From assembly GCF_041438805.1 (NCBI RefSeq), contig NZ_CP109190.1:3906001-3970000 (forward strand): a stretch of 64,000 nucleotides of DNA. The letters run 5' to 3'. This document shows, in pieces, positions 1-8,217 of the stretch. The notes under the pieces were generated by a model, which searched no databases, had not been told where the DNA came from, and saw only the letters and a program-made list of their open reading frames with translations. Every line of letters starts with the position of its first letter. Positions within the stretch are counted from its first letter, which is position 1. A program made the position numbers and the translations under genes. The DNA comes from Streptomyces sp. NBC_01707 (GTDB taxonomy: Bacteria; Actinomycetota; Actinomycetes; Streptomycetales; Streptomycetaceae).

Positions 1-838
1 CCATGCCGTGCCAGCCGAAGATCGTCTCGGTGAAGGTGGCACCGGTGAACAGCGCCAGGAAGCCGTAACTGAAGTAGGTCGACATGGGGATGAGCGCCGT
101 GCGCAGCCCGTGCTTGAGCAGCGCGGCGGGGCGGGTGAGTCCCTTGGCCTGCGCGGTGCGCAGATAGTCGGAGCCCAGGACGTCGAGCATGGTGGAGCGC
201 TGGTAGCGGCTGTAACTCGCAATGGTGCCGAGGGCGATGGAGACGGTCGGCAGCAGCAGATGCACCGACCTGTCCTTCAGCACGGTCCAGAACCCGGAGT
301 CCACGCCGGGGCTCTTCTCGCCGGTGAACTGGATGGCCTCGGTGCCGGTCTTCTGGTTGAACCAGATCGCGCCGATCTTCAGGAGCACCGCGAGGAGGAA
401 GACGGGGGTGGAGAGCAGGACGAACGAGGCGAGAGTGACCAGTCGGTCGGAGAGCCGGTACTGGCGTACGGCGGTCCAGGCGCCGACGAGCACGCCGACG
501 ACGGTCCCGAGGACGGTGCCGAGCAGAAGCAGCCGAAGGCTGACCCCGATCCGTCGCCCGAACTCCGCACCCACCGAGGTCCCGTCGATGGTCCGCCCCA
601 GATCGCCGCGGACCGCGCGCCCGGCCCACTGTCCGAACCGGGTGAGCAGCGGCTCGTGGTCATTGACCCCGAGAGCGGTCAGGTGATGGTCGACGGACCT
701 GGGCGAGAGCGGCGGCTGGCGCCCCTCGTAGTACGCGCGCGGGTCGAGCGCCAGGGAGGCGAGGAGGTAGGACAGGCAGACGGCGGCCAGCAACAGCACG
801 GCGTAGTAGCCGAGTCGCTTGGCCAGAAAGGCGGCCAC
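1..838 (-). CDS. Peptide ABC transporter permease, DppB/OppB type (3' end beyond window)
   Basis: Inner-membrane permease of a peptide/nickel-type ABC importer. About 279 codons are visible and the C-terminus lies left of the window. The N-terminus (AAFLAKRLGYYAVLLLAAV) is a short cytoplasmic stretch and first membrane helix, and further hydrophobic segments follow near residues 95-120 and 130-155. The cytoplasmic coupling loop reads DYLRTAQAKGLTRPAALLKH, the EAA-type loop that contacts the ATPase. The GTG start is preceded by GGAGG about 10 nt upstream. The gene is divergent from the peptide-binding lipoprotein at 1086, with about 250 nt of shared upstream DNA. The two probably form one uptake system, although most such operons are co-directional. 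The family is clear; the substrate is unknown. Confidence 0.9.
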   Translation of the reverse strand, partial: MAAFLAKRLGYYAVLLLAAVCLSYLLASLALDPRAYYEGRQPPLSPRSVDHHLTALGVNDHEPLLTRFGQWAGRAVRGDLGRTIDGTSVGAEFGRRIGVSLRLLLLGTVLGTVVGVLVGAWTAVRQYRLSDRLVTLASFVLLSTPVFLLAVLLKIGAIWFNQKTGTEAIQFTGEKSPGVDSGFWTVLKDRSVHLLLPTVSIALGTIASYSRYQRSTMLDVLGSDYLRTAQAKGLTRPAALLKHGLRTALIPMSTYFSYGFLALFTGATFTETIFGWHGM

Positions 839-1085
839 AGGTGTTGGTCCTCCACAAGGGCGGTCACAAGGGTCGTGCAGGAGCCGGCTGGCCGGATCGC
901 GCCCACGGCCGGCTCCTTCGGCGCAGGTCTGCCCACCGCCCCAGCTTGACGGTGTTTTGTTGCGGACATGCAAAGAAACCATGAAACCACCCCGGCTGCC
1001 CTCCCACCAGCCCGAAGATCGACTTACGGTCGCCGCAGCCTGCGGTCCCGATCGGACCGCGCCCGAACCGGAGGAATGGAAACCG

Positions 1086-2777
1086 ATGCGCAGAACCACC
1101 GTGATCGCCATCGCCGCAGCCCTGTCGGCCGCCTTGGCGGTGACCGGCTGCGACTCCTCCGGCGCGGACGGCAAGGCACCGAAGAAGCAGGCGGCGCCCA
1201 AGGCCGACGGCCAGGACATCAACGCCCACCCGCTCAGCGACCTCAGGCAGGGCGGATCGGTCAAGGTGCCGATCACCCAGTGGATCACCCAGTACAACTA
1301 CAACACCGTTGACGGCTCGCAGGGCGATGCCATGGAGATCAGCGCGCTCGTCCTGCCGGACCTTTTCGACTCGGACGCCAAGGGCGCCATCCATGCCAAT
1401 CCGAACTTCCTGGCCTCGGCGAAGGTCGTCTCCGACAGCCCGCAAGTGGTGGAGTACCAGCTGAACCCGAAGGCCAAGTGGTCCGACGGCAAGCCGCTGA
1501 GCTGGAGGGACTTCGAGGCCCAGTGGAAGGCCCTGAACGGCTCGGACGAGGCGTACGAGGCGGCCGACACCTCGGGATACGACCAGATATCCAAGGTCGA
1601 GCAGGGCAAGGACGCCCACGGCGTGAAGGTCACCTTCACCGAGCCGTACGCCGACTGGCAGCGGCTCTTCGACCCGCTCTACCCGGCCGCCTACATCGAC
1701 ACCCCGGAGAAGTTCAACAAGGGCTGGTCGGAGAAGGTCCCGGTCTCGGGCAACGCCTTCAAGATCGGTGAGTACGACAAGACGGCGCAGACCATCACAG
1801 CCGTTCCGGACCCCAAGTGGTGGGGCAACAAGCCCAAGCTGGACTCGGTGATCTACCGGGTGCTGGATTTCTCCGCGATGACCGACGCCTATCTCAACAA
1901 GGAGACGGACTCGGCCACCGCGCTCCTCCCGGAGGACTACAAGCGCCTGGTCGACGCGCCGGGCACGGAGATCCGGCGCGGCGCCCGCTGGGACGAGGTG
2001 CACATCACCTTGAACGGCGGCCGGGGACCGCTGAAGGACGTGAAGGTGCGCAACGCCCTGCAGGCGGCGATCGACCGCAAGGGCATCAACGCCAGCTTCA
2101 GCAAGGACCTCTCCTTCGAACTGAAGCCGCTGGACAACCACTTCTTCATGCCCAACCAGGTGGGCTACCAGGCCAACGCAGGGGCATACGGTGAGTACGA
2201 CGTCGAGAAGGCGAAGAAACTCCTCGACGAGGCCGGCTGGAAGGACGCCGGCGAGGGCAAGCCGCGCACCAAGGGCGGCAAGCAGCTCACGCTCGACTAC
2301 GCCCTGAGCGCGGGCGGCACCTCGGCCCAGACGGACCAGGCGGAGCTCGTGCAGCAGCAGCTGGGTGTCATCGGCGTGAAGGTGAACATCAAAAAGGTCC
2401 CGGCGAACGACTTCTTCAACAAGTTCGTCAACACCGGAAACTTCGACCTGGTCAGCTTCCGCAACGTCGACCAGGTGTATCTGACCATGTCGTACCCGGT
2501 GTACCGGCAGCCGAAGGGCAAGAACCTCTTCCAGAACTTCGGTTCGGTCGGCTCCCCGAAGATCGACGAACTGCTGTCGAAGGCCGCACAGACCACCGAC
2601 CGGGCCGCGGCGGCCAAGCTCTACAACGAGGCGGACGTCGAGATCTGGAAGCTCGGTCACTCCATCGAGCTCTATCAGCGCCCGCAGATCGTCGCCGTCC
2701 GCAAAAACCTGGCGAACTACGGCGCCGAGGGCCTGGCCTCCGTCGACTACACCAAGGTCGGCTGGCTGAAGAAGTAG
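1086..2777 (+). CDS. Peptide-binding lipoprotein of an ABC importer (SBP family 5)
   Basis: Extracytoplasmic solute-binding protein, 563 aa, the usual size for the DppA/OppA family. The start has basic residues, a hydrophobic stretch and a lipobox ending VTGC with the cysteine at residue 22, so it should be lipid-anchored. Family-5 hallmarks follow: a WSDG/LSWRDF segment near residues 135-145, and KDVKVRNALQAAIDRKGI near residues 315-335. ATG 1086 is used because GGAGG lies 11 nt upstream; an ATG at 1076 is out of frame. The divergent permease at 1-838 is the likely membrane partner. The gene ends just before a strong hairpin shared with the convergent TetR gene. The substrate cannot be read from sequence. 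Confidence 0.93.
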   Translation: MRRTTVIAIAAALSAALAVTGCDSSGADGKAPKKQAAPKADGQDINAHPLSDLRQGGSVKVPITQWITQYNYNTVDGSQGDAMEISALVLPDLFDSDAKGAIHANPNFLASAKVVSDSPQVVEYQLNPKAKWSDGKPLSWRDFEAQWKALNGSDEAYEAADTSGYDQISKVEQGKDAHGVKVTFTEPYADWQRLFDPLYPAAYIDTPEKFNKGWSEKVPVSGNAFKIGEYDKTAQTITAVPDPKWWGNKPKLDSVIYRVLDFSAMTDAYLNKETDSATALLPEDYKRLVDAPGTEIRRGARWDEVHITLNGGRGPLKDVKVRNALQAAIDRKGINASFSKDLSFELKPLDNHFFMPNQVGYQANAGAYGEYDVEKAKKLLDEAGWKDAGEGKPRTKGGKQLTLDYALSAGGTSAQTDQAELVQQQLGVIGVKVNIKKVPANDFFNKFVNTGNFDLVSFRNVDQVYLTMSYPVYRQPKGKNLFQNFGSVGSPKIDELLSKAAQTTDRAAAAKLYNEADVEIWKLGHSIELYQRPQIVAVRKNLANYGAEGLASVDYTKVGWLKK

Positions 2778-2783
2778 CGTGCC

Positions 2784-2819
2784 ACCGGTGGCCCGCCCGT
2801 CACCCGGCGGGCCACCGGT
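2784..2819. terminator. Bidirectional hairpin between convergent genes
   Basis: Perfect 14-bp inverted repeat (ACCGGTGGCCCGCC and its complement) with an 8-nt loop. It begins 7 nt after the lipoprotein stop, and its right part contains the TetR stop codon, so it can serve both convergent transcripts. There is no U-tract, which is usual in Streptomyces. Confidence 0.75.
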
Positions 2820-3408
2820 CCACCACCTCGCGCACCAGCGGCGCGGCGTCCGTGGGGACGGAGGACGCGGCAACCGCGTACGACAGCGCGAGGCGCAACG
2901 CGATCTCGCAGGTCACGGCCAGCGCCGCCAGGTCGTGCGGCGGGCGCCCCCCGTCCAGGGCGGCCACCGCGCGGTCGCGCACCAGGACGAGGAGCTCGCC
3001 CGGGGTCGGTGGCCCGGCATCGGCCCGCCGCTGCGCCGGTACGGGCGAGGAGGGCGGCCCCGAGAGACGGGCGGGGCGGGGTAACCGCTCGCCCCAGCAA
3101 CCCGTGAGCAACGCTCTGACCAGAGTGTTCGTACGAGCGGCCCGGACCGTCCAGGCGGCGGTCGCGGCCAGTCTGTCCTCCGTGCCGCCGGGCGATTGCA
3201 AGGCCCGCTCGACACCGGCGAGGTAGCCGTCGGCAGCGCGCCGGACGAGAGCCCGGGCCAGGCCGTCCTTGCTCCCGAACTCGTTGTAGAGGGTCTGCCG
3301 GGAGACTCCTGCGGCGGACGCGACGTCGACCATCCGCACCGTCGCCCAGGGCAGAGTGCTGAGCGCCGAGAGGGCGGCGTCCAGCAATGCTTCTCGCGCT
3401 GCAGGCAT
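2800..3408 (-). CDS. TetR-family transcriptional regulator
   Basis: A 202-aa protein with an N-terminal TetR helix-turn-helix: MVDVASAAGVSRQTLYNEFG around residues 24-43, followed by SKDGLARALVRRAADGYL. The C-terminal ligand domain is Ala/Arg/Pro-rich and not recognisable. ATG at 3408 has GGGAGG 6 nt upstream. It is divergent from hisN, and the roughly 120-nt gap holds a TTGAC/GTCAA inverted pair that may be a promoter or self-operator. The regulated gene could be the neighbouring peptide-binding lipoprotein or an unlinked target; sequence does not decide this. Confidence 0.9.
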   Translation of the reverse strand: MPAAREALLDAALSALSTLPWATVRMVDVASAAGVSRQTLYNEFGSKDGLARALVRRAADGYLAGVERALQSPGGTEDRLAATAAWTVRAARTNTLVRALLTGCWGERLPRPARLSGPPSSPVPAQRRADAGPPTPGELLVLVRDRAVAALDGGRPPHDLAALAVTCEIALRLALSYAVAASSVPTDAAPLVREVVDRWPAG

Positions 3409-3443
3409 CGTCGCCTCCCACGCCAGGGGTCTGCGATTCAGAG

Positions 3444-3468
3444 TTGACGCGCACTCCCGCACTGTCAA
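3444..3468. promoter_or_regulatory. Possible divergent promoter/operator of the TetR gene
   Basis: TTGAC (3444-3448) and its complement GTCAA (3464-3468) are separated by 15 nt in the tetR-hisN gap. On the minus strand the right half reads TTGACA, a good -35 for the TetR gene. The symmetry could also be an autoregulatory site. The -10 match is weak, so this is tentative. Confidence 0.3.
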
Positions 3469-3528
3469 GAGTTCACGCACCCACAGGGTCCTGTGGCTCT
3501 GTTCACCTGCGGTCGATACTGTGACGAC

Positions 3529-4329
3529 ATGCCCGATTACCACGATGATCTGCGCCTCGCCCATGTGCTGGCGGACGCCGCCGACGCGACGACGATGGAC
3601 CGGTTCAAGGCTCTCGACCTCAAGGTCGAGACCAAGCCGGACATGACGCCGGTGAGCGAGGCCGACAAGGCCGCCGAGGAGCTGATCCGCGGTCACCTCC
3701 ATCGGGCTCGCCCGCGCGACGCGATCCTCGGCGAGGAGTTCGGGATCGAGGGCACCGGCCCGCGCCGTTGGGTCATCGACCCGATCGACGGCACCAAGAA
3801 CTACGTGCGCGGTGTGCCGGTCTGGGCGACGCTGATCTCGCTGATGGAGGCGGGCGAGAACGGCTTCCAGCCGGTGGTGGGCGTGGTGTCGGCCCCTGCG
3901 CTGGGCCGCCGCTGGTGGGCGGCGAAGGGTGCGGGGGCGTTCTCCGGCCGTAGCCTCACCTCCGCGACCCGGCTGCACGTCTCGAAGGTCGAGCGGATCC
4001 CGGACGCCTCGTTCGCGTACGCCTCGATGACCGGCTGGGAGGAGCAGGGCCGGCTCGACGGGTTCATGGATCTGACCCGGGCCTGCTGGCGTACGCGCGG
4101 GTACGGGGACTTCTGGCCGTACATGATGGTCGCCGAGGGTTCCGTGGACATCTGCGCGGAGCCGGAGCTCTCGCTCTGGGACATGGCGGCGAACGCGATC
4201 ATCGTCCAGGAGGCGGGTGGCCGGTTCACCAGCCTGGACGGGGTGCCCGGTCCGGGCGGCGGGAACGCGGCAGCCTCGAACGGGCTGCTCCACCACGAGC
4301 TGCTGGGATATCTGAACCAGCGCTACTGA
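3529..4329 (+). CDS. hisN: Histidinol-phosphatase, inositol-monophosphatase type
   Basis: A 266-aa metal-dependent phosphatase predicted to convert L-histidinol phosphate to L-histidinol in histidine biosynthesis, the role of HisN in actinobacteria. IMPase-fold motifs in order: [15 protein letters not shown] (about residues 39-53), GEEFG (about 71-75), the metal-binding DPIDGTKNY (about 87-95), and the C-terminal [17 protein letters not shown] (about 212-228), where the aspartate completes the metal site. ATG 3529 matches the usual N-terminus. There is no Shine-Dalgarno, but TACTGT ends 6 nt before the ATG, suggesting a leaderless mRNA. A GTG at 3493 in the same frame is less likely. Other IMPase activities cannot be excluded by sequence. 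Confidence 0.88.
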   Translation: MPDYHDDLRLAHVLADAADATTMDRFKALDLKVETKPDMTPVSEADKAAEELIRGHLHRARPRDAILGEEFGIEGTGPRRWVIDPIDGTKNYVRGVPVWATLISLMEAGENGFQPVVGVVSAPALGRRWWAAKGAGAFSGRSLTSATRLHVSKVERIPDASFAYASMTGWEEQGRLDGFMDLTRACWRTRGYGDFWPYMMVAEGSVDICAEPELSLWDMAANAIIVQEAGGRFTSLDGVPGPGGGNAAASNGLLHHELLGYLNQRY

Positions 4330-4359
4330 TCCGGCGCCGCTACGAGGCGTACGGGCTCC

Positions 4360-4394
4360 CGAGGGGCGTGCGGGCCATTTCCGCACGCCCCTCG
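4360..4394 (+). terminator. Terminator after hisN
   Basis: Perfect 14-bp stem (CGAGGGGCGTGCGG) with a 7-nt loop, starting about 30 nt after the hisN stop. It separates hisN from the CBS-domain gene. Confidence 0.75.
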
Positions 4395-4512
4395 AATGAT
4401 CTCCACGCACCCCTTGTTGGAGTCCCCCAAGGATGCAACGCTAAGAGTCCCCCCACTTGTGAACTTGTGAATCGGCTCACGTGGTCGCTTCACGAAGGAG
4501 GTGGCTCCCTTC

Positions 4513-4914
4513 ATGCTCGTCCGTGACGCCATGAGCACGATGGTCCTCACCATCGGCCCCACCCACACGCTCCGCCAGGCGGCCCAGCTGATGTCGGCCC
4601 GCCGCATCGGCGCAGCCGTCGTCCTCGACCGGGACACCAGCGGACTCGGCATCCTCACCGAGCGCGACATCCTCAACGCGGTCGGCGCCGGCCAGAACCC
4701 CGACTCCGAGACCGCGTCCACCCACACCACCACCGATGTGGTCTTCGCCGCGCCCGGCTGGACCCTGGAGGAAGCCGCGGAGGCCATGACGCACGGCGGC
4801 TTCCGGCATCTGATCGTGCTGGACGACCACGGGCCCGTCGGTATCGTCTCCGTCCGCGACATCATCCGCTGCTGGGCGCCCACCAGGCGCCACCCGGTGG
4901 AACTGGTCGGCTGA
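4513..4914 (+). CDS. Two-CBS-domain protein
   Basis: A 133-aa protein made almost entirely of a tandem CBS (Bateman) pair, which typically binds adenosyl ligands as a sensor. The first CBS spans about residues 1-60 (VRDAMSTMVLTIGPTHTLRQ, ending GILTERDILNAV). The second spans about 70-125 (PGWTLEEAAEAMTHGGFRHL, ending GIVSVRDIIR). No catalytic domain is attached, so it probably acts as a stand-alone regulator. ATG 4513 is chosen because AAGGAGGT lies 10-12 nt upstream; the in-frame GTG at 4501 overlaps that ribosome binding site. It is convergent with the catalase gene. The partner is unknown. Confidence 0.88.
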   Translation: MLVRDAMSTMVLTIGPTHTLRQAAQLMSARRIGAAVVLDRDTSGLGILTERDILNAVGAGQNPDSETASTHTTTDVVFAAPGWTLEEAAEAMTHGGFRHLIVLDDHGPVGIVSVRDIIRCWAPTRRHPVELVG

Positions 4915-4932
4915 CGCCCCTGCGCACGTACG

Positions 4933-4978
4933 GCCGGTGGGCCACCCCCCTCGACGATGAGGGTGGCGGCCCACCGGC
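4933..4978. terminator. Bidirectional hairpin between CBS gene and catalase
   Basis: Inverted repeat GCCGGTGGGCC / GGCCCACCGGC, with a secondary ACCC/GGGT pairing inside the loop, between two convergent genes. Confidence 0.65.
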
Positions 4979-4995
4979 ACCGGCAGCCGTCCGTA

Positions 4996-6447
4996 CTAGC
5001 CGCGAAGGGCCTGGACCGCGGCCTCCAGCCGCTTGCCGAAGTCGCCGTCCGCCTGGCGGAAGTTGTTGATCGCGCGCTCGGCGATGTCGTCGCGCGAGAC
5101 CTTGGCGATGAACCCGGCGAGGTTGTCGATCAGCCGGGCCTTCTCGTCCTCGGAGAGGAGCCGGTACAGGGTCCCGGCCTGTACGAAGTCGTCGTCCTCG
5201 GCGTGGCGCGGGGCCTCGTGCGTACCGGTCTCACCGGTGACGGAGGTGGGCTCCCACAGCGGACGGTCGGTCTGGACCGGACCGCCGAAGCTGTTGGGCT
5301 CGTAGTTCTTCGCACCCTTGTGGCGGCCGTCGTACAGGTGGCCGTCCCGGCTGTTCGTCCGCGCCTCGGTGGCGTGCGGACGGTTCACGGGCAGGTGGTC
5401 GGCGTTGATCCCGACGCGGTAGCGGTGGGCGTCGCCGTAGGCGAAGAGGCGGCCCTGGAGCATCTTGTCCGGGGACGGGCCGATACCCGGCACGAAGTGC
5501 GCGGGGCTGAAGATCGACTGCTCGGTCTCCGCGAAGATGTTCTCGGGGTTGCGGTTGAGCTCCAGCTTCCCGATCTCGATCGGCGGGTAGTCCTCGTGCG
5601 GCCACACCTTGGTGAGGTCGAACGGGTTGAAGCGGTACGTGGCCGCCTCGGACGCGGGCATGATCTGGACCTGCAACGTCCAGGACGGGAAGTCGCCGCG
5701 CTCGATCGCCTCGCGCAGATCGCGCTGGTGGCTGTCCGGGTCCTCGCCGGCGAGCTTGTTGGCCTCGGCCTGTGTGAGGTTCTTGATGCCCTGGTCGGTC
5801 TTGAAGTGGTACTTGACCCAGAAGACCTCGCCGGCCTCGTTGTTCCACTGGTACGTGTGCGAGCCGTACCCGTTCATGTGACGCAGCGTGGCCGGGATGC
5901 CGCGGTCACCGAAGAGCCAGGTCACCTGATGGGTGGACTCGGGCGACAGGCCCCAGAAGTCCCAGACGTTGTCCGCCTCCTGCGAGCCGGTGTACGGATC
6001 GCGCTTCTGGGTGTGGATGAAGTCCGGGAACTTGATGGCGTCCTTGATGAAGAACACCGGGGTGTTGTTGCCGACGAGGTCGTAGTTGCCCTCTTCGGTG
6101 TAGAACTTCAGCGCGAAGCCACGCGGGTCGCGCACCGCGTCGGCGGAGCCGAGGCTGCCCGCGACGGTGGAGAAGCGCAGGAACGTCTCCGTCTGCTTGC
6201 CGACCTCGGAGAGGAACTTGGCACGCGTCCACTGCGAGACGTCGCGGGTCAGCGTGAAGGTGCCGTACGCACCCGCGCCGCGGGCGTGCACGATCCGCTC
6301 CGGAATGCGCTCACGGTTGAAGTGCGCCAGCTTCTCCAGCAGTGACTGGTCCTGCACCAGGACCGGCCCGCCGACGCCTGCGGTCTGACTGTTCTGGTTG
6401 TCGGCGACCGGCGCGCCGGCCTCCGTGGTGAGCGGTCCCTGCGTCAC
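4996..6447 (-). CDS. katA: Monofunctional haem catalase
   Basis: A 483-aa clade-3-size catalase that breaks down hydrogen peroxide in the cytoplasm. The distal histidine lies in [14 protein letters not shown] (about residues 47-60). Haem-pocket and fold motifs include [20 protein letters not shown] and [12 protein letters not shown], and the proximal tyrosine lies in [16 protein letters not shown] 6447 is preferred because AGGAGG sits 6 nt upstream; the ATG at 6465 has a poor, too-close GGA. The promoter at 6526-6553 contains a Fur-type 7-1-7 palindrome, and the divergent neighbour is a Fur-family gene. This matches the catA/catR pair of S. coelicolor, where the repressor is inactivated by peroxide. 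Regulation by catR is therefore inferred with good support. Confidence 0.95.
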   Translation of the reverse strand: MTQGPLTTEAGAPVADNQNSQTAGVGGPVLVQDQSLLEKLAHFNRERIPERIVHARGAGAYGTFTLTRDVSQWTRAKFLSEVGKQTETFLRFSTVAGSLGSADAVRDPRGFALKFYTEEGNYDLVGNNTPVFFIKDAIKFPDFIHTQKRDPYTGSQEADNVWDFWGLSPESTHQVTWLFGDRGIPATLRHMNGYGSHTYQWNNEAGEVFWVKYHFKTDQGIKNLTQAEANKLAGEDPDSHQRDLREAIERGDFPSWTLQVQIMPASEAATYRFNPFDLTKVWPHEDYPPIEIGKLELNRNPENIFAETEQSIFSPAHFVPGIGPSPDKMLQGRLFAYGDAHRYRVGINADHLPVNRPHATEARTNSRDGHLYDGRHKGAKNYEPNSFGGPVQTDRPLWEPTSVTGETGTHEAPRHAEDDDFVQAGTLYRLLSEDEKARLIDNLAGFIAKVSRDDIAERAINNFRQADGDFGKRLEAAVQALRG

Positions 6448-6525
6448 GTGCGCCTCCTGCGTCATTCCTGCACATCCGTCATGTCCTGATGTCCGCACAG
6501 CCTGCCCCCTGCGTTATCGGTCTTG

Positions 6526-6553
6526 ATCCTACATTGGACTAAGTCCAAGTCAA
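6526..6553 (-). promoter_or_regulatory. Catalase promoter with embedded Fur/CatR-type operator
   Basis: On the minus strand, TTGACT (6548-6553) and TAGGAT (6526-6531) are separated by 16 nt, a good housekeeping-type promoter. The spacer holds a perfect 7-1-7 inverted repeat at 6534-6548 (TTGGACT-A-AGTCCAA), the classic architecture of Fur/PerR-family boxes. A bound repressor would cover the spacer and block polymerase. A second half-site-like GGTCCAA lies at 6559-6565. Confidence 0.8.
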
Positions 6554-6614
6554 CTAGAGGTCCAAAATCACACCCGTTCGGAACCAGGGCCGCCTCGCTG
6601 TTAGGCTTGCTCGT

Positions 6615-7034
6615 ATGAGTGACCTGTTGGAACGACTCCGCGGACGCGGCTGGCGCATGACCGCGCAGCGGCGTGTCGTCGCCGAGGTCCTCGACGGGGA
6701 CCATGTGCACCTGACGGCCGACGAGGTCCACGCCCGGGCCGTCGCCAAGCTGCCGGAGATCTCCCGCGCCACCGTGTACAACACTCTCGGCGAGATGGTG
6801 TCGCTCGGCGAGGTCATCGAGGTGGCCACCGATCACCGCGCGAAGCGCTACGACCCGAACGCGCACCGCCCCCACCAGCACCTGGTCTGCGCCCGGTGCG
6901 GCGCCATCCGCGACGTACACCCGGCGGGCGACCCACTGGCGGACCTGCCGACGGACGAGCGGTTCGGTTTCACGGTCTCCGATGTCGAGGTGACATACCG
7001 GGGCATCTGCCCGAACTGCGCCGCGGCGGCCTGA
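6615..7034 (+). CDS. catR: Fur-family peroxide-sensing repressor (CatR/PerR type)
   Basis: A 139-aa Fur-family regulator. The winged helix spans about residues 1-85, with the recognition region PEISRATVYNTLGEM. The metal-site histidines lie in HRPHQHLVC. Two CxxC pairs (CARC and CPNC) form the structural zinc site expected in PerR-like proteins. It is divergent from the catalase gene with a 7-1-7 box between them, so it is predicted to repress katA and possibly itself until peroxide oxidises it. ATG 6615 has no Shine-Dalgarno, but TAGGCT ends 7 nt upstream, suggesting a leaderless transcript. The catalase-repressor role is inferred from context and from the S. coelicolor catR-catA precedent. 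Confidence 0.9.
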   Translation: MSDLLERLRGRGWRMTAQRRVVAEVLDGDHVHLTADEVHARAVAKLPEISRATVYNTLGEMVSLGEVIEVATDHRAKRYDPNAHRPHQHLVCARCGAIRDVHPAGDPLADLPTDERFGFTVSDVEVTYRGICPNCAAAA

Positions 7035-7043
7035 GACAAGACG

Positions 7044-7080
7044 AAGGGCCCGGTGCGAGTGACACCCGCACCGGGCCCTT
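7044..7080 (+). terminator. Terminator after catR
   Basis: Perfect 14-bp stem (AAGGGCCCGGTGCG) with a 9-nt loop, 9 nt after the catR stop, ending in CCCTT. The rest of the gap up to 7395 shows no convincing gene apart from the operator at 7318. Confidence 0.85.
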
Positions 7081-7317
7081 CCGCATTCCACCCACCCGGG
7101 ACCGGGCCTGCGCACCTCACCGGCCGTTCCGGGTGCGGAACCATTTCGGCGGACACCCGCAGCACCTGCCGGAGCACCTGCCGGAGGGGCGTGCGGCCGG
7201 CCGCACGCCCCTCCCTCACCGGATGCGACCGGACGGCGACAGCCAGGTAGGCCACTGAAGCCGCAGCCCCGGCGGTGGCCGCAGCCATCCACTCCACGCG
7301 CACCCCCTTCCTGAATC

Positions 7318-7330
7318 TGACGGACCGTCA
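7318..7330. promoter_or_regulatory. Palindromic operator upstream of ABC importer
   Basis: TGACGG-A-CCGTCA is a perfect 6-1-6 palindrome. Allowing one mismatch it extends to 9-1-9 (ATCTGACGG-A-CCGTCATAT). This is the form of many TetR-family operators in Streptomyces. It lies 66 nt before the importer ATPase start, in a 360-nt gap that otherwise holds only the catR terminator. The regulator is unknown. Confidence 0.5.
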
Positions 7331-7395
7331 TATTGTCGGCGGCGATCGCGTCCGCCCCGCGGCGGATCCACACCTCGACCGTGCGAGGAGAGACC

Positions 7396-8217
7396 GTGGG
7401 AGATCCGCACCCGACCACACCGTCACTCACCCCACCGCCCACACCCACCGCCCCCACGCTCCGGGCCCAGGCGCTCACCCGCACGTTCGGGCGCGGCGCC
7501 AAGGCGCTCACCGCCCTCGGCCCCGTCGATCTCGACATCGCGCCCGGCGAGTTCACCTGCATCGTCGGCCCCTCCGGCTGCGGCAAGTCCACCCTGCTGC
7601 GGATCGCCGCCGGGCTGCTCCGTCCCAGCACCGGCGAGCTGTCCATCCGCACGGCATCGCCCCGCCCGGCCGCCATGATCTTCCAGGACTACGGCATCTA
7701 CGACTGGAAGACCGTTCTCGCCAATGTCCGGTTCGGCCTCGACGTCCAGCGCGTACCGCGCAAGCAGGCCGATGCCAGGGCACGTGACTGGCTCGCCCGG
7801 ATGGGGCTCTCCGAGTTCGCCGGCGCCTATCCAGCTGCTCTCTCAGGCGGGATGCGGCAACGCGTCGCGATCGCCCGCGCCCTCGCCGTCGAACCCGAAA
7901 TCCTGCTGATGGACGAGCCGTTCGCGGCGCTCGACGCCCAACTGCGGACGATCCTCCAGGACGAGCTGCTCGACCTCACCCAGACCACCCGTACCACCAC
8001 GCTCTTCATCACCCACAGCCTGGAAGAGGCGATCGTCCTCGGTGACCGGGTACTGGTGATGTCCGCCAGGCCGGGCCGGATCATTGCCGAACGCCGGCCG
8101 CCGTTCGCCCGTCCGCGCACCGGCGACGTCCGTTCGGCACCCGAATTCACCGCGCTGAAGAGCGAGTTGTGGGAACTGCTGCGCGGCGAGGTCCGCAAGG
8201 AGGTGATCCCGGCATGA
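7396..8217 (+). CDS. ABC transporter ATPase, SsuB/TauB/NrtD type
   Basis: A 273-aa cytoplasmic ATPase of a nitrate/sulfonate/taurine-type importer. Motifs: Walker A GPSGCGKST (about residues 56-64), Q-loop in AMIFQDYGIYDW, signature LSGGMRQR (about 150-157), Walker B ILLMDEPFAALD, and the switch histidine in TLFITHSLEEAI. A Pro/Thr-rich N-terminal extension of about 20 residues precedes the domain. GTG 7396 has AGGAGA 5 nt upstream. The stop overlaps the permease start as ATGA, so the two are translationally coupled. The substrate may be an organosulfur or similar small molecule; this is not determined. Confidence 0.93.
   Translation: MGDPHPTTPSLTPPPTPTAPTLRAQALTRTFGRGAKALTALGPVDLDIAPGEFTCIVGPSGCGKSTLLRIAAGLLRPSTGELSIRTASPRPAAMIFQDYGIYDWKTVLANVRFGLDVQRVPRKQADARARDWLARMGLSEFAGAYPAALSGGMRQRVAIARALAVEPEILLMDEPFAALDAQLRTILQDELLDLTQTTRTTTLFITHSLEEAIVLGDRVLVMSARPGRIIAERRPPFARPRTGDVRSAPEFTALKSELWELLRGEVRKEVIPA

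Noticed and set aside
7081..7303. Minus-strand hydrophobic peptide (MAAATAGAAASVAYLAVAV) after catR
   Set aside because: No convincing ribosome binding site, and the frame runs into the catR terminator and gene; probably chance in a 360-nt gap.
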